A stretch of 64,000 nt of DNA from positions 310,001 to 374,000 of the forward strand of contig NZ_JAVYIM010000002.1 in NCBI RefSeq assembly GCF_035968265.1, read 5' to 3'. The notes under the pieces were generated by a model, which was given only the letters and a program-made list of their open reading frames with translations, was not told where the DNA came from and did no database searches. Below, in pieces: positions 17,005 to 26,740 of this stretch (position 1 is its first letter; each line of letters opens with the position of its first letter). The stretch comes from Nitrosarchaeum sp. (GTDB taxonomy: Archaea > Thermoproteota > Nitrososphaeria > Nitrososphaerales > Nitrosopumilaceae). The position numbers were made by a program, and so were the translations under genes.

Positions 17005-17670
17005 ATGACTTGTTCTAACTTACAAATTTTCATCGTTGAACTAATTGGAACTTTTATTCTTGTTGTATTTGCAACTGGTTCTATTGTGTATGATGCGCAA
17101 ACTGGTGGAACACTTGGAATTGCTTTTGTAGCCGTTGCACCATTTATCGCATTAATTATTGGAATTTACTTTTTTGGCAAGGTATCACTAGCTCATTTTA
17201 ATCCGGCAGTAACTATCGGTTATTACATCACTGGACATATCTCTAAAATACAGATAGCGATTTATTTTGCAGCTGAAATTATTGGTGCATTACTTGGCTC
17301 ATTGTTTGTAATGACCTTTATTGGAACAGAAGCAAATCTTGGAGAAAATTCTCCAAATCATGATTTCTCAATGTCTCTGATATTTCCTGTTGAAGTTTTA
17401 GCATCTGCTTTACTTATGGCTGTAATCTTTACTGTAGTTTACACAAAAGGACTGCGAGGATTTGGTGGAATAGCAATCGGTGGGATTGTTGGATTGGATA
17501 TCTTTTTTTTGGCTTTTATCTCTGGCGCGTCTATGAATCCTGCAAGAGCATTGGCTCCTGCGTTATTTTCTGGAGTGTTTGAAGATTTATGGTTATATTG
17601 GACTGCTCCATATGTCGGGACTATAATTACTGCATTTTTATTTAGAAACAAGTTTCGCAAGCAAAAATAG
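17005..17670 (+). CDS. Aquaporin/glycerol-facilitator family channel (AqpS-like)
   Basis: 221 residues, six helices and the two half-helix signatures of the MIP family: NPA at 66-68 (AHFNPAVTIGYYITG) and NPA at 178-180 (GASMNPARALAPAL). As the last gene of the arsenic operon it would let As(III) or methylated arsenicals leave down a gradient. This is how AqpS works in Sinorhizobium ars operons; the role here is inferred from context. No ArsB or Acr3 pump is seen nearby. Confidence 0.9.
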   Translation: MTCSNLQIFIVELIGTFILVVFATGSIVYDAQTGGTLGIAFVAVAPFIALIIGIYFFGKVSLAHFNPAVTIGYYITGHISKIQIAIYFAAEIIGALLGSLFVMTFIGTEANLGENSPNHDFSMSLIFPVEVLASALLMAVIFTVVYTKGLRGFGGIAIGGIVGLDIFFLAFISGASMNPARALAPALFSGVFEDLWLYWTAPYVGTIITAFLFRNKFRKQK

Positions 17671-17718
17671 TTCATAGTCATTATTACGAATAATAATGAC
17701 TACAAATAGAGTTGATTA

Positions 17719-18996
17719 TTGTCAAAATCTCAAAAATTATTCAGTGAATCTAAAAAAGTAATTCCTTCTGGTGTAAATAGTCCTGTTAGATATTTTGAAC
17801 CGTACCCATTTTTTGCAAAAAAATCAGACGGTGCTTATATCTGGGATGAAGATAATCAAAGATACATTGATTTCTGTAACGGGTATGGCGCGTTACTCTT
17901 AGGACATAGACGTAAAGAGATTCTCAGTGCAGTATCAAAACAACTAACTCAGGGAACAATGTTTTGCACTCCTACTCAATCTGAAATAGATCTATCCAAA
18001 CTAATTATTGGTAACTTTCCCTCAATTCAAAAAGTTCGACTTGTAAACACTGGGGGCGAAGCTACGATGACTGCTATAAGATTAGCTCGTGGTTTTACAA
18101 AAAAGAAAAAAATCATAAAGTTTGAAGGATGTTATCATGGTGCACATGATTCTGTTCTAGTAAAAGCAGGTTCTGGTTCTGCCCATAATGGAATTTCTGT
18201 TTCTGATGGTGGATTAGATGAGGTATCAAAAAGCACACTTGTTGTACAATACAATAATTCCGAAGAACTTGAAAGAATAATCTCAAAAAATAAAGACATT
18301 GCCGGTGTTATTGTTGAACCAATACTTGCAAACATGGGATTAATTTTACCTGAAAAGAATTTTTTATCTGAAATCAGAAAGATTACAAAAGACAATGACA
18401 TTCCTTTAATTTTTGACGAAGTTGTAACTGGATTTAGAATATCTCCTGGAGGTGCTCAACAACATTTCGGAATTAAACCCGATATCACAACTTTGGCAAA
18501 GACTCTTGGTAGTGGATTTGCAGTTGCAGCAGTAGGCGGTAAAAAAGAGATTATGGATCTTCTTTCTCCTGGAGGCAAAGTCTACCAAGCAAGCACATAT
18601 GCAGGAAATCCAATATCTGTCAGTGCATCTATTGCATCAATTAAGACAATCAATAAAATAAAAAATAAACTATATTCCAAACTTGAAAAATACAATATCA
18701 TGCTTACTAATGCCATTGATGATATTGCAACTGACCTGAAAATACCACATCAAATTAACTTTACATCTTCAATGTTTCAAATTTTCTTTACTGACAAGCC
18801 TGTAGTAGATTATACTTCATCAATGAATGCAAATGCAAAAAAATTCAAAAAAATGTTTTCTGTGTTATTAAAAAAAGGCATTTTTATTGCGCCCTCTCAG
18901 TTTGAAGTAGTCTTCTTATCTGATGCACACACCAAAACTGATCTAGAAAATACAATAAATGCTTATGATGTTGCATTAAAATCGGTGAAGAATTGA
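17719..18996 (+). CDS. hemL: Glutamate-1-semialdehyde 2,1-aminomutase
   Basis: TTG start, 425 residues. PLP Lys261 in TTLAKTLGSGF, DEVVTGFR at 233-240 and the GSGSAH loop at about 151-156 identify HemL rather than another class-III aminotransferase. It makes 5-aminolevulinate from glutamate semialdehyde supplied by HemA (encoded at 40191-41456). First gene of hemL-hemC-sumT-hemD; its stop overlaps the hemC start by 4 nt. Confidence 0.96.
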   Translation: MSKSQKLFSESKKVIPSGVNSPVRYFEPYPFFAKKSDGAYIWDEDNQRYIDFCNGYGALLLGHRRKEILSAVSKQLTQGTMFCTPTQSEIDLSKLIIGNFPSIQKVRLVNTGGEATMTAIRLARGFTKKKKIIKFEGCYHGAHDSVLVKAGSGSAHNGISVSDGGLDEVSKSTLVVQYNNSEELERIISKNKDIAGVIVEPILANMGLILPEKNFLSEIRKITKDNDIPLIFDEVVTGFRISPGGAQQHFGIKPDITTLAKTLGSGFAVAAVGGKKEIMDLLSPGGKVYQASTYAGNPISVSASIASIKTINKIKNKLYSKLEKYNIMLTNAIDDIATDLKIPHQINFTSSMFQIFFTDKPVVDYTSSMNANAKKFKKMFSVLLKKGIFIAPSQFEVVFLSDAHTKTDLENTINAYDVALKSVKN

Positions 18997-19931
18997 AATA
19001 TGTAATTGGTGCAAGAGGCAGTCAGCTATCCATTGCACAAACAAACTGGGTAAAATCTGAACTAAAAAAAATAAATCCTGATGCTGAATTTGAAATTAAA
19101 ACAATTACAACTAAAGGTGACACTGATGCAAGACCATTATTTACAATTGATCAAAAGGGAATATTTGAAAAAGAGATTGATAGAGCAGTTGCTGACAATG
19201 AAGTGGACTTTGCAGTACATAGTCTCAAAGATGTTCCATCTCAATTAATTGATAACTTGATTTTGTCATCTATCCCAAAACGAGAGATGGTAAATGATAT
19301 TTTTATTTCGTCAGATGGAACTAATCTGGATTCTATAAAACCAGGAGCTGTTATAGGTACAAGTTCATTGAGACGGGCAGTACAAATAACAAGAAAGAGA
19401 TCTGATGTTATAGTTCGTCCAATTCGTGGCAACATTGAAACCAGGATTCGAAAAGTCTTTGAAAATGAATTTGATGCCATAGTATTGGCACAAGCAGGTA
19501 TCACAAGATTGGGAGTAGATACAACATTTACACAATTATCTATTGATGATTTTTCACCATCTCCTGGACAAGGAGCACTTGCTATAGTTTCACGAAAAAA
19601 TGATTCTGATACAAATTCAATGTTGGCAAAGATTGAAGACTCTGACTCTAGATTAGAAATAGAAGCAGAACGTGCTCTTTCTGACTATGTTGATTCTGGA
19701 TGTAGATTTCCGATTGGTGCATATGCTAAATCAAATGGCGATGAAATGACTTTGAGTGTATCTGCTTTTTCTGTTGATGGTAAACAATCTCTTTTTGTGA
19801 AAAAGTCTGGAAGCAAGTATGATCCTGCATCTCTTGGTAAGGCTGTGGGTATGGAATTACGCAAGAAAGGCGTAAATGACCTTGCAATAAATTGGAGAAA
19901 AAAAGTAGAGGAATGGAACAATGACAGGTAA
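18993..19931 (+). CDS. hemC: Porphobilinogen deaminase (hydroxymethylbilane synthase)
   Basis: TTG start overlapping the hemL stop. 312 residues. The start YVIGARGSQLSIAQT, catalytic Asp80 in HSLKDVP, RPIRGNIETR, and Cys237 (DSGCRFPIGAYA), which carries the dipyrromethane cofactor. It links four porphobilinogens to hydroxymethylbilane. Its end overlaps sumT by 11 nt, implying coupled translation. Confidence 0.96.
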   Translation: MKYVIGARGSQLSIAQTNWVKSELKKINPDAEFEIKTITTKGDTDARPLFTIDQKGIFEKEIDRAVADNEVDFAVHSLKDVPSQLIDNLILSSIPKREMVNDIFISSDGTNLDSIKPGAVIGTSSLRRAVQITRKRSDVIVRPIRGNIETRIRKVFENEFDAIVLAQAGITRLGVDTTFTQLSIDDFSPSPGQGALAIVSRKNDSDTNSMLAKIEDSDSRLEIEAERALSDYVDSGCRFPIGAYAKSNGDEMTLSVSAFSVDGKQSLFVKKSGSKYDPASLGKAVGMELRKKGVNDLAINWRKKVEEWNNDR

Positions 19932-20670
19932 GGTGTATCTCGTTGGAGCTGGTCCTGGTGATAGTAAACTGATCACATTAAGGGCTGTTGAACTATTACA
20001 AAAAGCCGATGTTGTATTGTATGATAGACTGGTAAGCAAGAAAATAATCTCAATGATTCCAAAGACTGCTCAAAAAATATACGTTGGAAGGGCAGTAGGG
20101 GATGATACCACACACCAGAATAACACCAATGACTTGATGGTAAAATTTGCAAAATCAAAGAAAAACATAGTTCGGCTCAAGGGTGGTGATCCAATAATTT
20201 TTGGTAGAGGTGGCGAAGAAGCTGAATTTCTTAAAGAAAACAAAGTACAGTATGAGATTGTTCCGGGAATCACATCTGGAATCGGCTCTGCAACCTATGC
20301 TGGAATTCCACTAACTCATAGAAAACATGCATCATCTGTTGTATTTGTTACAGGTCATGAAGATCCTGAAAAGAAAAATGAATCAGTAAAATGGAAACGT
20401 CTTGCAAAATCTGTCGACACCATTGTAATTATGATGGGACTCTCACGACTTGATGTGATATGTAAACAACTTGTCGCAGGTGGATTGGATAAAAAAACTC
20501 CTGTAGCTGTAATCCAAAATGGTACTACACCAAAACAAAAAATGATTATTGGTACTGTTTCTAACATTGCAAAACTTGTAAAGGCAAATAAAATTACACC
20601 TCCAACAAATATCATTATAGGAAAAGTTGTAGATTTGTCTCAAGTAATAGGGTGGAAAAAAAATGCTTAA
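19921..20670 (+). CDS. cobA: Uroporphyrinogen-III C-methyltransferase
   Basis: 249 residues. VYLVGAGPGDSKLITLRAVELLQ at the N-terminus, RLKGGDPIIFGRGGEE (SAM site, about 81-96), GITSGIGSATYAGIPLTHR and VIMMGLSRL are the SUMT motifs. It makes precorrin-2, the branch point to siroheme, heme (via siroheme) and cobalamin. It has no fused HemD or Met8 domain; those are separate genes here (hemD next, met8 at 41453-42106). Confidence 0.95.
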   Translation: MTGKVYLVGAGPGDSKLITLRAVELLQKADVVLYDRLVSKKIISMIPKTAQKIYVGRAVGDDTTHQNNTNDLMVKFAKSKKNIVRLKGGDPIIFGRGGEEAEFLKENKVQYEIVPGITSGIGSATYAGIPLTHRKHASSVVFVTGHEDPEKKNESVKWKRLAKSVDTIVIMMGLSRLDVICKQLVAGGLDKKTPVAVIQNGTTPKQKMIIGTVSNIAKLVKANKITPPTNIIIGKVVDLSQVIGWKKNA

Positions 20671-21463
20671 AGGAAAAGTAATTGCAATCACTCGTTCAAA
20701 AGATGATTCTACTGAATTCATAGATTTAGTTACCAAAAATAATGCAATCCCAATTTCGTTACCCACTATTGAGTTAGTTAGTAAGGGAGAAAAAATTGTA
20801 GATGAATTTTTGGAATCAGTAAAGCAGTATAATCCCGATTATTCTGTTTTTATGAGCTCAAAGGCTGTAACACTACTTTTTGATACTGCAAAAAAAACAT
20901 CAAAATTTGAAAAACTCCAACTTGCTGTAGCAAATACTATAGTGATTGCAGTGGGGCCTAAAACAAAAATTGCACTAGAAAATGAGGGAATCAAAATTGC
21001 CCACGTGCCAAATATCTATTCCTCAGTAGGCGTTGGAGAATTATTTACAAAATTACATGCAGTTGGAAAAAAAGTAATTGTTCCAAGAAGCGGTGCTTCA
21101 ACACCTTTTTTGAAAGAATTATTGGAAAAAATAGGAATCAATGTAAAGGAAATTCATCTATACGATGTTTGTGCCTTTAGGGATATCTCTCAATGGAATG
21201 AATTTAGGGAATTATTTTCAAAAAATAAAGTGGATGGAATTGTGTTTACCAGCGTATCATCTGTTAAAGCATTTTTTGAAATAATGACAAAAGATTATGA
21301 TGAAAATTCATTGTTGGAAAATATGGCAAAATTATCAGTAATTTCAATTGGACCCTTTACATCTGATGAGCTCAAAAAATTTAAAATTAAAAATACTATA
21401 TCTCAGGTCCATACTGTCTCAGGTGCATTTGATACTGTGAAAACTATTTTTTCAATTATCTAG
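20663..21463 (+). CDS. hemD: Uroporphyrinogen-III synthase
   Basis: 266 residues, weakly conserved as usual for the family. It has the two-domain pattern: KGKVIAITRS at the start, VFMSSKAVTLLF near 60, then VIVPRSGASTPFLKELL and VDGIVFTSVSSVKAFFE (about 190-206), then SIGPFTSDELKKF. It cyclises hydroxymethylbilane with D-ring inversion. It overlaps sumT by 8 nt and ends the operon. Confidence 0.93.
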   Translation: MLKGKVIAITRSKDDSTEFIDLVTKNNAIPISLPTIELVSKGEKIVDEFLESVKQYNPDYSVFMSSKAVTLLFDTAKKTSKFEKLQLAVANTIVIAVGPKTKIALENEGIKIAHVPNIYSSVGVGELFTKLHAVGKKVIVPRSGASTPFLKELLEKIGINVKEIHLYDVCAFRDISQWNEFRELFSKNKVDGIVFTSVSSVKAFFEIMTKDYDENSLLENMAKLSVISIGPFTSDELKKFKIKNTISQVHTVSGAFDTVKTIFSII

Positions 21464-21659
21464 AATCACCTGAAATCTTTATCATGTCTGTATGATTTAC
21501 TGTCGCTGACTTTGTTATTTTCGAAATGATTCTAAATCTGGCTAAATTCAAAACTTTCTTTTTGCATAACTGCACTTTGACCTTTCTTTTTTCCGATCTA
21601 CAGTCTAACTACAAGTCATATGTATAGTTAATATATATCCGATATTTTATAATAAATTA

Positions 21660-23780
21660 GTGAATTCGCATATTATCTTACTATCTGTAGTTTTTAGTCT
21701 ATTTTTAGCTGGTTCTGTATCAACTTACTCTTTTGCTCAAACCAACACCGTAGAAGTTGTTGAGAATAGAATCGTTACACTAGTCGGCGAAGGAATTGAT
21801 CCTGATGACGACACTCTAACATTTGAATGGGTACAAGTTGACGGTGAACAAGTCGAATTATCCTCAAATAATGATCCAATGCCAACATTCATGGCTCCAG
21901 AGGTTGTAAACGGTCAAATCAAAGTCTTGACATTCACATTAACTGTAACTGACCCATTTGGTGCAGCAAGTTCTGACACAGTTGAAGTCATTGTAAACCC
22001 AGTTAATCACGCTCCAATTGTTAGTGCAGGCAGAGACCAAGTCACATTTAAAACAATTAACGTAGTTACTCTAGTCAGCAGCGTTGTCGATCCAGACGGC
22101 GACTCATTGACCTATAATTGGAAACAAATTGCAGGTCAAACAATTCCATTATCTTCTACTACTGGAAAATATCTAACTATTCTTCCAATGCATATTGATT
22201 ATTCTCAAACCAATCCACTAACATTCGAACTTACTGTTGAGGATGGTTTTGGTGGTGTAGGTAGTGACACCGTAAGCGTTTATCCATTAACTGGTCTTTT
22301 ATCAAATAGATTAATTTCAATTCAAGCAGGTCCAATGCAAACTGTACATGAAGGAGAAACCGTTACACTTAGTGCAACTGGACAAACTGCAAATGGACAA
22401 CCAATCAGTTACTCTTGGGTACAACTAATTGGAACCGGAGTATCATTGAATGCATATACTGGTCCAACAGTCACATTTACAGCACCTGAACTTCCAGATG
22501 AAACAGAAATGATTCTATCATTCCAAGTAACTGGATATTCAGCTGGAAATGGATGGGCAAATGCATTAGCATTAGTTAAAGTAATTCCATCCAATGCTGG
22601 ACCATTAGCTGATGCAGGACCAGATCAAAGTGTAGGTGAAAAATCACTAGTAAAATTAATTGGAACAGCTACTGATCCTGATGACGCTGAAAGCAAATTA
22701 CGTTATTCCTGGAAACAAACATCTGGAATGAATGTAGAATTATACAAACAGGCTTCATTCTCTGTGTATTTCTTCGCACCAATGATTAATACTAGTTCTG
22801 AAACTCTAACTTTTGAATTAACTGTAACTGATCCTTCTGGCAACTCTGACAAAGACGATGTATCTGTAGTTGTTAGTACTGTAAACTTGCCACCAAGAGC
22901 AAATGCAGGTCCAGATAGAAAGATTATTGGAGAATCTCAAGTAACTGTAACTGGTTCAGGCTTTGATCCAGAAAATCTACCAATTACATATGAATGGAAA
23001 CAACTAGCTGGAGAAACAGTCACATTTGATGCTACAAAGCCAACATTCTCATTTAAAGCACCATCCGTAGTTTCTGGTGAAACTAAACGAATGGTATTCC
23101 AATTAACAGTAACTGACTCTGAAAATCAAAAGGGAACTGATCAATTGATCCTCCTCGTAGTTCCAGAAAATAGTGCTCCAATCGTAGATGCTGGCGTTGA
23201 TCAAATTGCTGATGAGAGAACTATGGTTGATCTAGTTTGTTCAGCATATGACCCAGATGGTGATACAGTAACATCCACATGGACTTCATCAAACAGTGAT
23301 GTTGTAATTGATATGCCTTCATCTCTAAGTACCTCTGTAACACTCCCAGCAGTCACTACCGATCAAACCATTAGCATGACATGTACTGCATCTGATGGTA
23401 GACTCTCTTCATCTGATAGCATGAACATTAAAGTTGTAAACACATTGAATCTACCAATCGTAGCAGATGCAGGTCCTGATCAAATCGTAAATGAAAATGT
23501 CAAGATTTCATTAGATGGTAGCAAGAGCAATGACCCAGAAGAACAAGAACTTTCATACATGTGGAGCCAAGTATCTGGTGAAACAGTAAAGTTGTCTTCA
23601 ACATCTTCAGTGACTCCATCATTTACATCTCCAATAGTTGCAAATAATGAAATCAAAGTACTAGTCTTCGAACTTAGAGTCTTTGATGACAATGGTCGTT
23701 CATCAACTGATACTGTGACAATTACAGTTGACCCAGTTAATGCTGCACCAACAGCAACTGCAACTGCTAAACAATCTTGA
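21660..23780 (+). CDS. Secreted PKD/cadherin-like repeat protein (706 aa)
   Basis: GTG start with a signal peptide (residues 1-26, ends SFAQ). The rest is about seven beta-sandwich repeats of about 95-100 residues, each ending with a (D/E)TVxVxVxxVNxxP border and starting near xADAGPDQ. Recurrent DPDxDxLTYxWxQxxG signatures match PKD/REJ-type domains. No membrane helix or sorting signal follows; the protein ends PTATATAKQS just after repeat seven. It is probably an extracellular adhesin or matrix protein, attached by unknown means or released. It has its own TATA-like upstream region. Confidence 0.88.
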   Translation: MNSHIILLSVVFSLFLAGSVSTYSFAQTNTVEVVENRIVTLVGEGIDPDDDTLTFEWVQVDGEQVELSSNNDPMPTFMAPEVVNGQIKVLTFTLTVTDPFGAASSDTVEVIVNPVNHAPIVSAGRDQVTFKTINVVTLVSSVVDPDGDSLTYNWKQIAGQTIPLSSTTGKYLTILPMHIDYSQTNPLTFELTVEDGFGGVGSDTVSVYPLTGLLSNRLISIQAGPMQTVHEGETVTLSATGQTANGQPISYSWVQLIGTGVSLNAYTGPTVTFTAPELPDETEMILSFQVTGYSAGNGWANALALVKVIPSNAGPLADAGPDQSVGEKSLVKLIGTATDPDDAESKLRYSWKQTSGMNVELYKQASFSVYFFAPMINTSSETLTFELTVTDPSGNSDKDDVSVVVSTVNLPPRANAGPDRKIIGESQVTVTGSGFDPENLPITYEWKQLAGETVTFDATKPTFSFKAPSVVSGETKRMVFQLTVTDSENQKGTDQLILLVVPENSAPIVDAGVDQIADERTMVDLVCSAYDPDGDTVTSTWTSSNSDVVIDMPSSLSTSVTLPAVTTDQTISMTCTASDGRLSSSDSMNIKVVNTLNLPIVADAGPDQIVNENVKISLDGSKSNDPEEQELSYMWSQVSGETVKLSSTSSVTPSFTSPIVANNEIKVLVFELRVFDDNGRSSTDTVTITVDPVNAAPTATATAKQS

Positions 23781-23883
23781 TTCTAAATTTATTTTAAATC
23801 TGAATTATTTTATCTGATCATCTATATCGTCTTTGATTTTAACAGTAAAAGTCTAATTCTAATTTAGCGTTTAAGTAAATGAT

Positions 23884-25113
23884 ATGATTTTAAATTGGCT
23901 AACAAGAGATGGTAAATTATTACTTTCTGCTAGAATAGTCCGAACATTTTCTTATGGCTTTCTGAGCATGATTCTGGCAATTTATCTGAGTTTGATTGGC
24001 TTTGATGAAATCTTAATTGGGTTTATTTTATCTGCAACTCTTGTAAATAGCATAATTTTCAACTTATTTTCTAGCTTTTTTGCAGATCGAATTGGGAGAA
24101 AAAAAGTACTGATAATTTATGCCTCTTTGATGGGAATATCCGGCGGTGTTTTTTTTGCCACTGAAAATTATTTTGCACTGATCATTGCCGCCTTTATTGG
24201 AACAATCAATGTCACTGGTTCTGAAACTGGAGCATTTTTGTCATTAGAGCAAGCTATACTTCCACAAACTGTAAAAAATATCAAAAAACGAAATACTGTT
24301 TTTGCACTTTATAATATGATTGGAACATTTGCAATGGCCGGGGGAATTTTGTTGGCTTCTTTACCTCAAATTATGGAAGAATCTTTTGGGTTTTCTACAA
24401 TTGACTCATTTAAGCCGCTCTTCTTGATTTACATGTTGGCAGGGATTGCCGTTGTAGTGATCTATTTTTTCTTTTCAAAAGAAATTGAAGTTAAAAAATC
24501 ACTTGATTCAAAATCATTTTCATCTAATTTGTCTCCAAAATCCAAACAAATTATTCTTAAAATGTCATCTTTGTTTGCATTGGATTCTTTTGCAGGAGGA
24601 TTTGTAATTCAAAGTATTGTTGCTTTTTGGTTTTTCACAAAGTTTGGAGTAGATCTTACAACATTATCCATAATTTTTTCAATTGCAGGAGTACTTACAG
24701 CAATTTCTTTTTTCTTTGCAGCAAAAATTGCAGATAAGATAGGATTGATAAACACTATGGTTTTTACTCACATTCCATCAAACATTCTTTTAATTCTAGT
24801 TGCATTTGCACCTACTTTTCATATTGCGCTAGCATTGTATTTGGTTAGAATGAGCTTGTCTCAGATGGATGTTCCAACAAGACAAGCATACATTGTCACA
24901 GTTGTTGAAGAAAATGAGAGAACCGCAGCCGCTGGAATAACAAACACATCAAGAAATATCGCTCAGTCTATTAGTCCATCTATAACTGGCGCAATAATTC
25001 ATTCTTTGTGGTTTTCTGCACCATTTGTAATTGGTGGATTATTAAAAATCATTTATGATGTAGGGATATATGCAAGTTTTAGAAAGATCAAACCTTCGTA
25101 TGAATCTGAATAA
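23884..25113 (+). CDS. Major facilitator superfamily transporter
   Basis: 409 residues with about twelve membrane helices and the MFS loop motif FFADRIGRKKVLIIYASLMG near 59-78, repeated weakly in half two (FFAAKIADKIGLI). The last loop RNIAQSISPSITGAIIHSL suggests a drug/metabolite transporter of the archaeal/bacterial type. It is a stand-alone gene. Substrate not deducible. Confidence 0.88.
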   Translation: MILNWLTRDGKLLLSARIVRTFSYGFLSMILAIYLSLIGFDEILIGFILSATLVNSIIFNLFSSFFADRIGRKKVLIIYASLMGISGGVFFATENYFALIIAAFIGTINVTGSETGAFLSLEQAILPQTVKNIKKRNTVFALYNMIGTFAMAGGILLASLPQIMEESFGFSTIDSFKPLFLIYMLAGIAVVVIYFFFSKEIEVKKSLDSKSFSSNLSPKSKQIILKMSSLFALDSFAGGFVIQSIVAFWFFTKFGVDLTTLSIIFSIAGVLTAISFFFAAKIADKIGLINTMVFTHIPSNILLILVAFAPTFHIALALYLVRMSLSQMDVPTRQAYIVTVVEENERTAAAGITNTSRNIAQSISPSITGAIIHSLWFSAPFVIGGLLKIIYDVGIYASFRKIKPSYESE

Positions 25114-25220
25114 TGACTGTCGAAATTCTCCTTTTTTAATCAATTTCTGATTTCCATGCAAAATTCATCTATATGGCCGTCTCTTGTTAATAGCCATTCC
25201 TGATTATTGATCCGTCATTC

Positions 25221-25230
25221 TTTATATGGA
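25221..25230 (+). promoter_or_regulatory. TATA box of the Cys-repeat secreted protein
   Basis: TTTATATGGA centred about 26 nt before the ATG at 25251, the archaeal spacing for a leaderless transcript starting at that ATG. Confidence 0.5.
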
Positions 25231-25250
25231 TAGTTCATCAAAATCTGATA

Positions 25251-26435
25251 ATGAAAAAGACACAACTTCTAAGTATTGTTTTTTCACTGATCATGGTTAC
25301 TGGCGTTGCTGCTGGAAATGTGGCATATGCTGAATCAGATGAAAAACAAAACGACCTCAAAGAAAAACTTGCAAACTTTTGCAACATGACTGATACTGAA
25401 AAAGAGCAGTTCTTTTTGGATCATCCAAGAATAGCCCAATTCAAAGACAGACTGGCAAGTATTTGTGAGCAAAGCGAAGATGAACGCAAAATTTCTATTG
25501 AATCTTTCATCGAAGAAATCAAACAAAAATCTGATTATGACATGACAGACAAACTAGAAAAATATTGTTTAATGTCTGATGCTGACAAGGAATCATTTTT
25601 GGCAGATTTTGATAAAGCAGATCTAAAAGATAGACTGGATGCATATTGTGCATTAGATGAATCTGGAAGAGATGCTTACATTACTGAGCATCAAATGTTA
25701 GTAGATGAGATGCAAAAAAGACACACAGAAATGAGTAATCATAAAGCAGAATATCAAAGATTTTGTGAAATGACCGCTGATGAACGTGCTGCAGAAATCA
25801 CTGATGCTGAAAAATTAGCCAAAGTTTCTGAATGGTGTGAAATGACACCTGAACAAAGAGAAGCATACAAAAAAGAAAATCATGATGCTGCAATGAATTT
25901 CAAAGAAAAACACTTTGATGCACTAGAGAGAATGAAAGAAAATCATGACATGTCGCAAAGATTACGAGCCATGATAATGTCTCCTGATATTTCTCAAGAG
26001 AAAATGTATGATCTTAGAGCAAAGTACCAAGAAAAGCATGGCGATTTAGATGAGAAAAGAGCTGAGCTACAAACAAAATTCAAAGATCATGCATCTGCAA
26101 TGCTAGGCAAACTCACTGATGAGAAAAAAGCTGATATTTTAGCAAGACATGCAGAGATGAAGGCACTAAAATCTGAATTGCGAGAAAAGTCGTCTATCTT
26201 AACTGATGAGGAAAAACAAGAACTTAGAGCAGAATTCATTGAAAAGGCAAAATCTGCACAATTAGCGTGGATTTCACCACGACAGCAAGTATCCGCAGGA
26301 ATTGATGCTGGAGAAATTGAATGTCGCGAAGGATACAGTCTTGTAATGAAATCATCAAACGGATTGCCAATGTGCTTAAAAGCTGATTCGGCACTTCGAA
26401 TGATTGAAAATGGTTTTGCAATCCCTACAAACTAA
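25251..26435 (+). CDS. Secreted charged protein with six Cys-headed repeats
   Basis: Signal peptide 1-28 (ends AYAES). Six short repeats follow, each beginning [FYWI]-C-x-[MLQ]-[ST]-x(2)-[ED] and separated by 24-39 residues: Cys at 44, 72, 106, 133, 172 and 196. Their even number would allow three disulfides. Residues about 200-330 are a highly charged coiled-coil. The C-terminus (IECREGYSLVMKSSNGLPMCLK..A) is a Cys-paired motif common at the ends of thaumarchaeal secreted proteins. No enzyme motif. Extracellular structural or metal-binding function is inferred. It has its own TATA box. Confidence 0.8.
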   Translation: MKKTQLLSIVFSLIMVTGVAAGNVAYAESDEKQNDLKEKLANFCNMTDTEKEQFFLDHPRIAQFKDRLASICEQSEDERKISIESFIEEIKQKSDYDMTDKLEKYCLMSDADKESFLADFDKADLKDRLDAYCALDESGRDAYITEHQMLVDEMQKRHTEMSNHKAEYQRFCEMTADERAAEITDAEKLAKVSEWCEMTPEQREAYKKENHDAAMNFKEKHFDALERMKENHDMSQRLRAMIMSPDISQEKMYDLRAKYQEKHGDLDEKRAELQTKFKDHASAMLGKLTDEKKADILARHAEMKALKSELREKSSILTDEEKQELRAEFIEKAKSAQLAWISPRQQVSAGIDAGEIECREGYSLVMKSSNGLPMCLKADSALRMIENGFAIPTN

Positions 26436-26436
26436 T

Positions 26437-26453
26437 CTCTTTTTTTATTTTTA
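26437..26453 (+). terminator. T-rich terminator after Cys-repeat protein gene
   Basis: CTCTTTTTTTATTTTTATG directly after the stop; no stem visible. Inferred oligo-U termination site. Confidence 0.35.
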
Positions 26454-26702
26454 TGGATTTTCTAAAAAAATACGTATAAAACAAATACAAATTTGTTGAT
26501 AAATTACGCTAAAATAAACTCTAAATTATAACATTTCAATTATCTATTTAATGATCTTTGAGAGCATCAAATTTATCTAATGATTCATTAAATCAATTCG
26601 GAAATGATCTGAAGAATTTTTCATCATTAAAATATTCTATTGTACGTACATCTATGCATAATGTTAATTTTCAAATCGATATTTTGTTTGAACTCTAAAA
26701 TT

Positions 26703-26714
26703 TAGCTTAAGCTA
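26703..26714. promoter_or_regulatory. 12-bp palindrome upstream of sufB
   Basis: TAGCTTAAGCTA, perfectly symmetrical, about 27 nt upstream of the TATA box. This is a plausible repressor/activator site for iron or redox control of Fe-S assembly; the role is inferred. Confidence 0.4.
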
Positions 26715-26740
26715 TTTAGCTGCGCCTATTTTTCCTCATG

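Noticed and set aside
20443-20766. Minus-strand ORFs across the sumT/hemD junction
   Set aside because: Antisense to the well-supported hem genes, with no motif, and typical of shadow frames.
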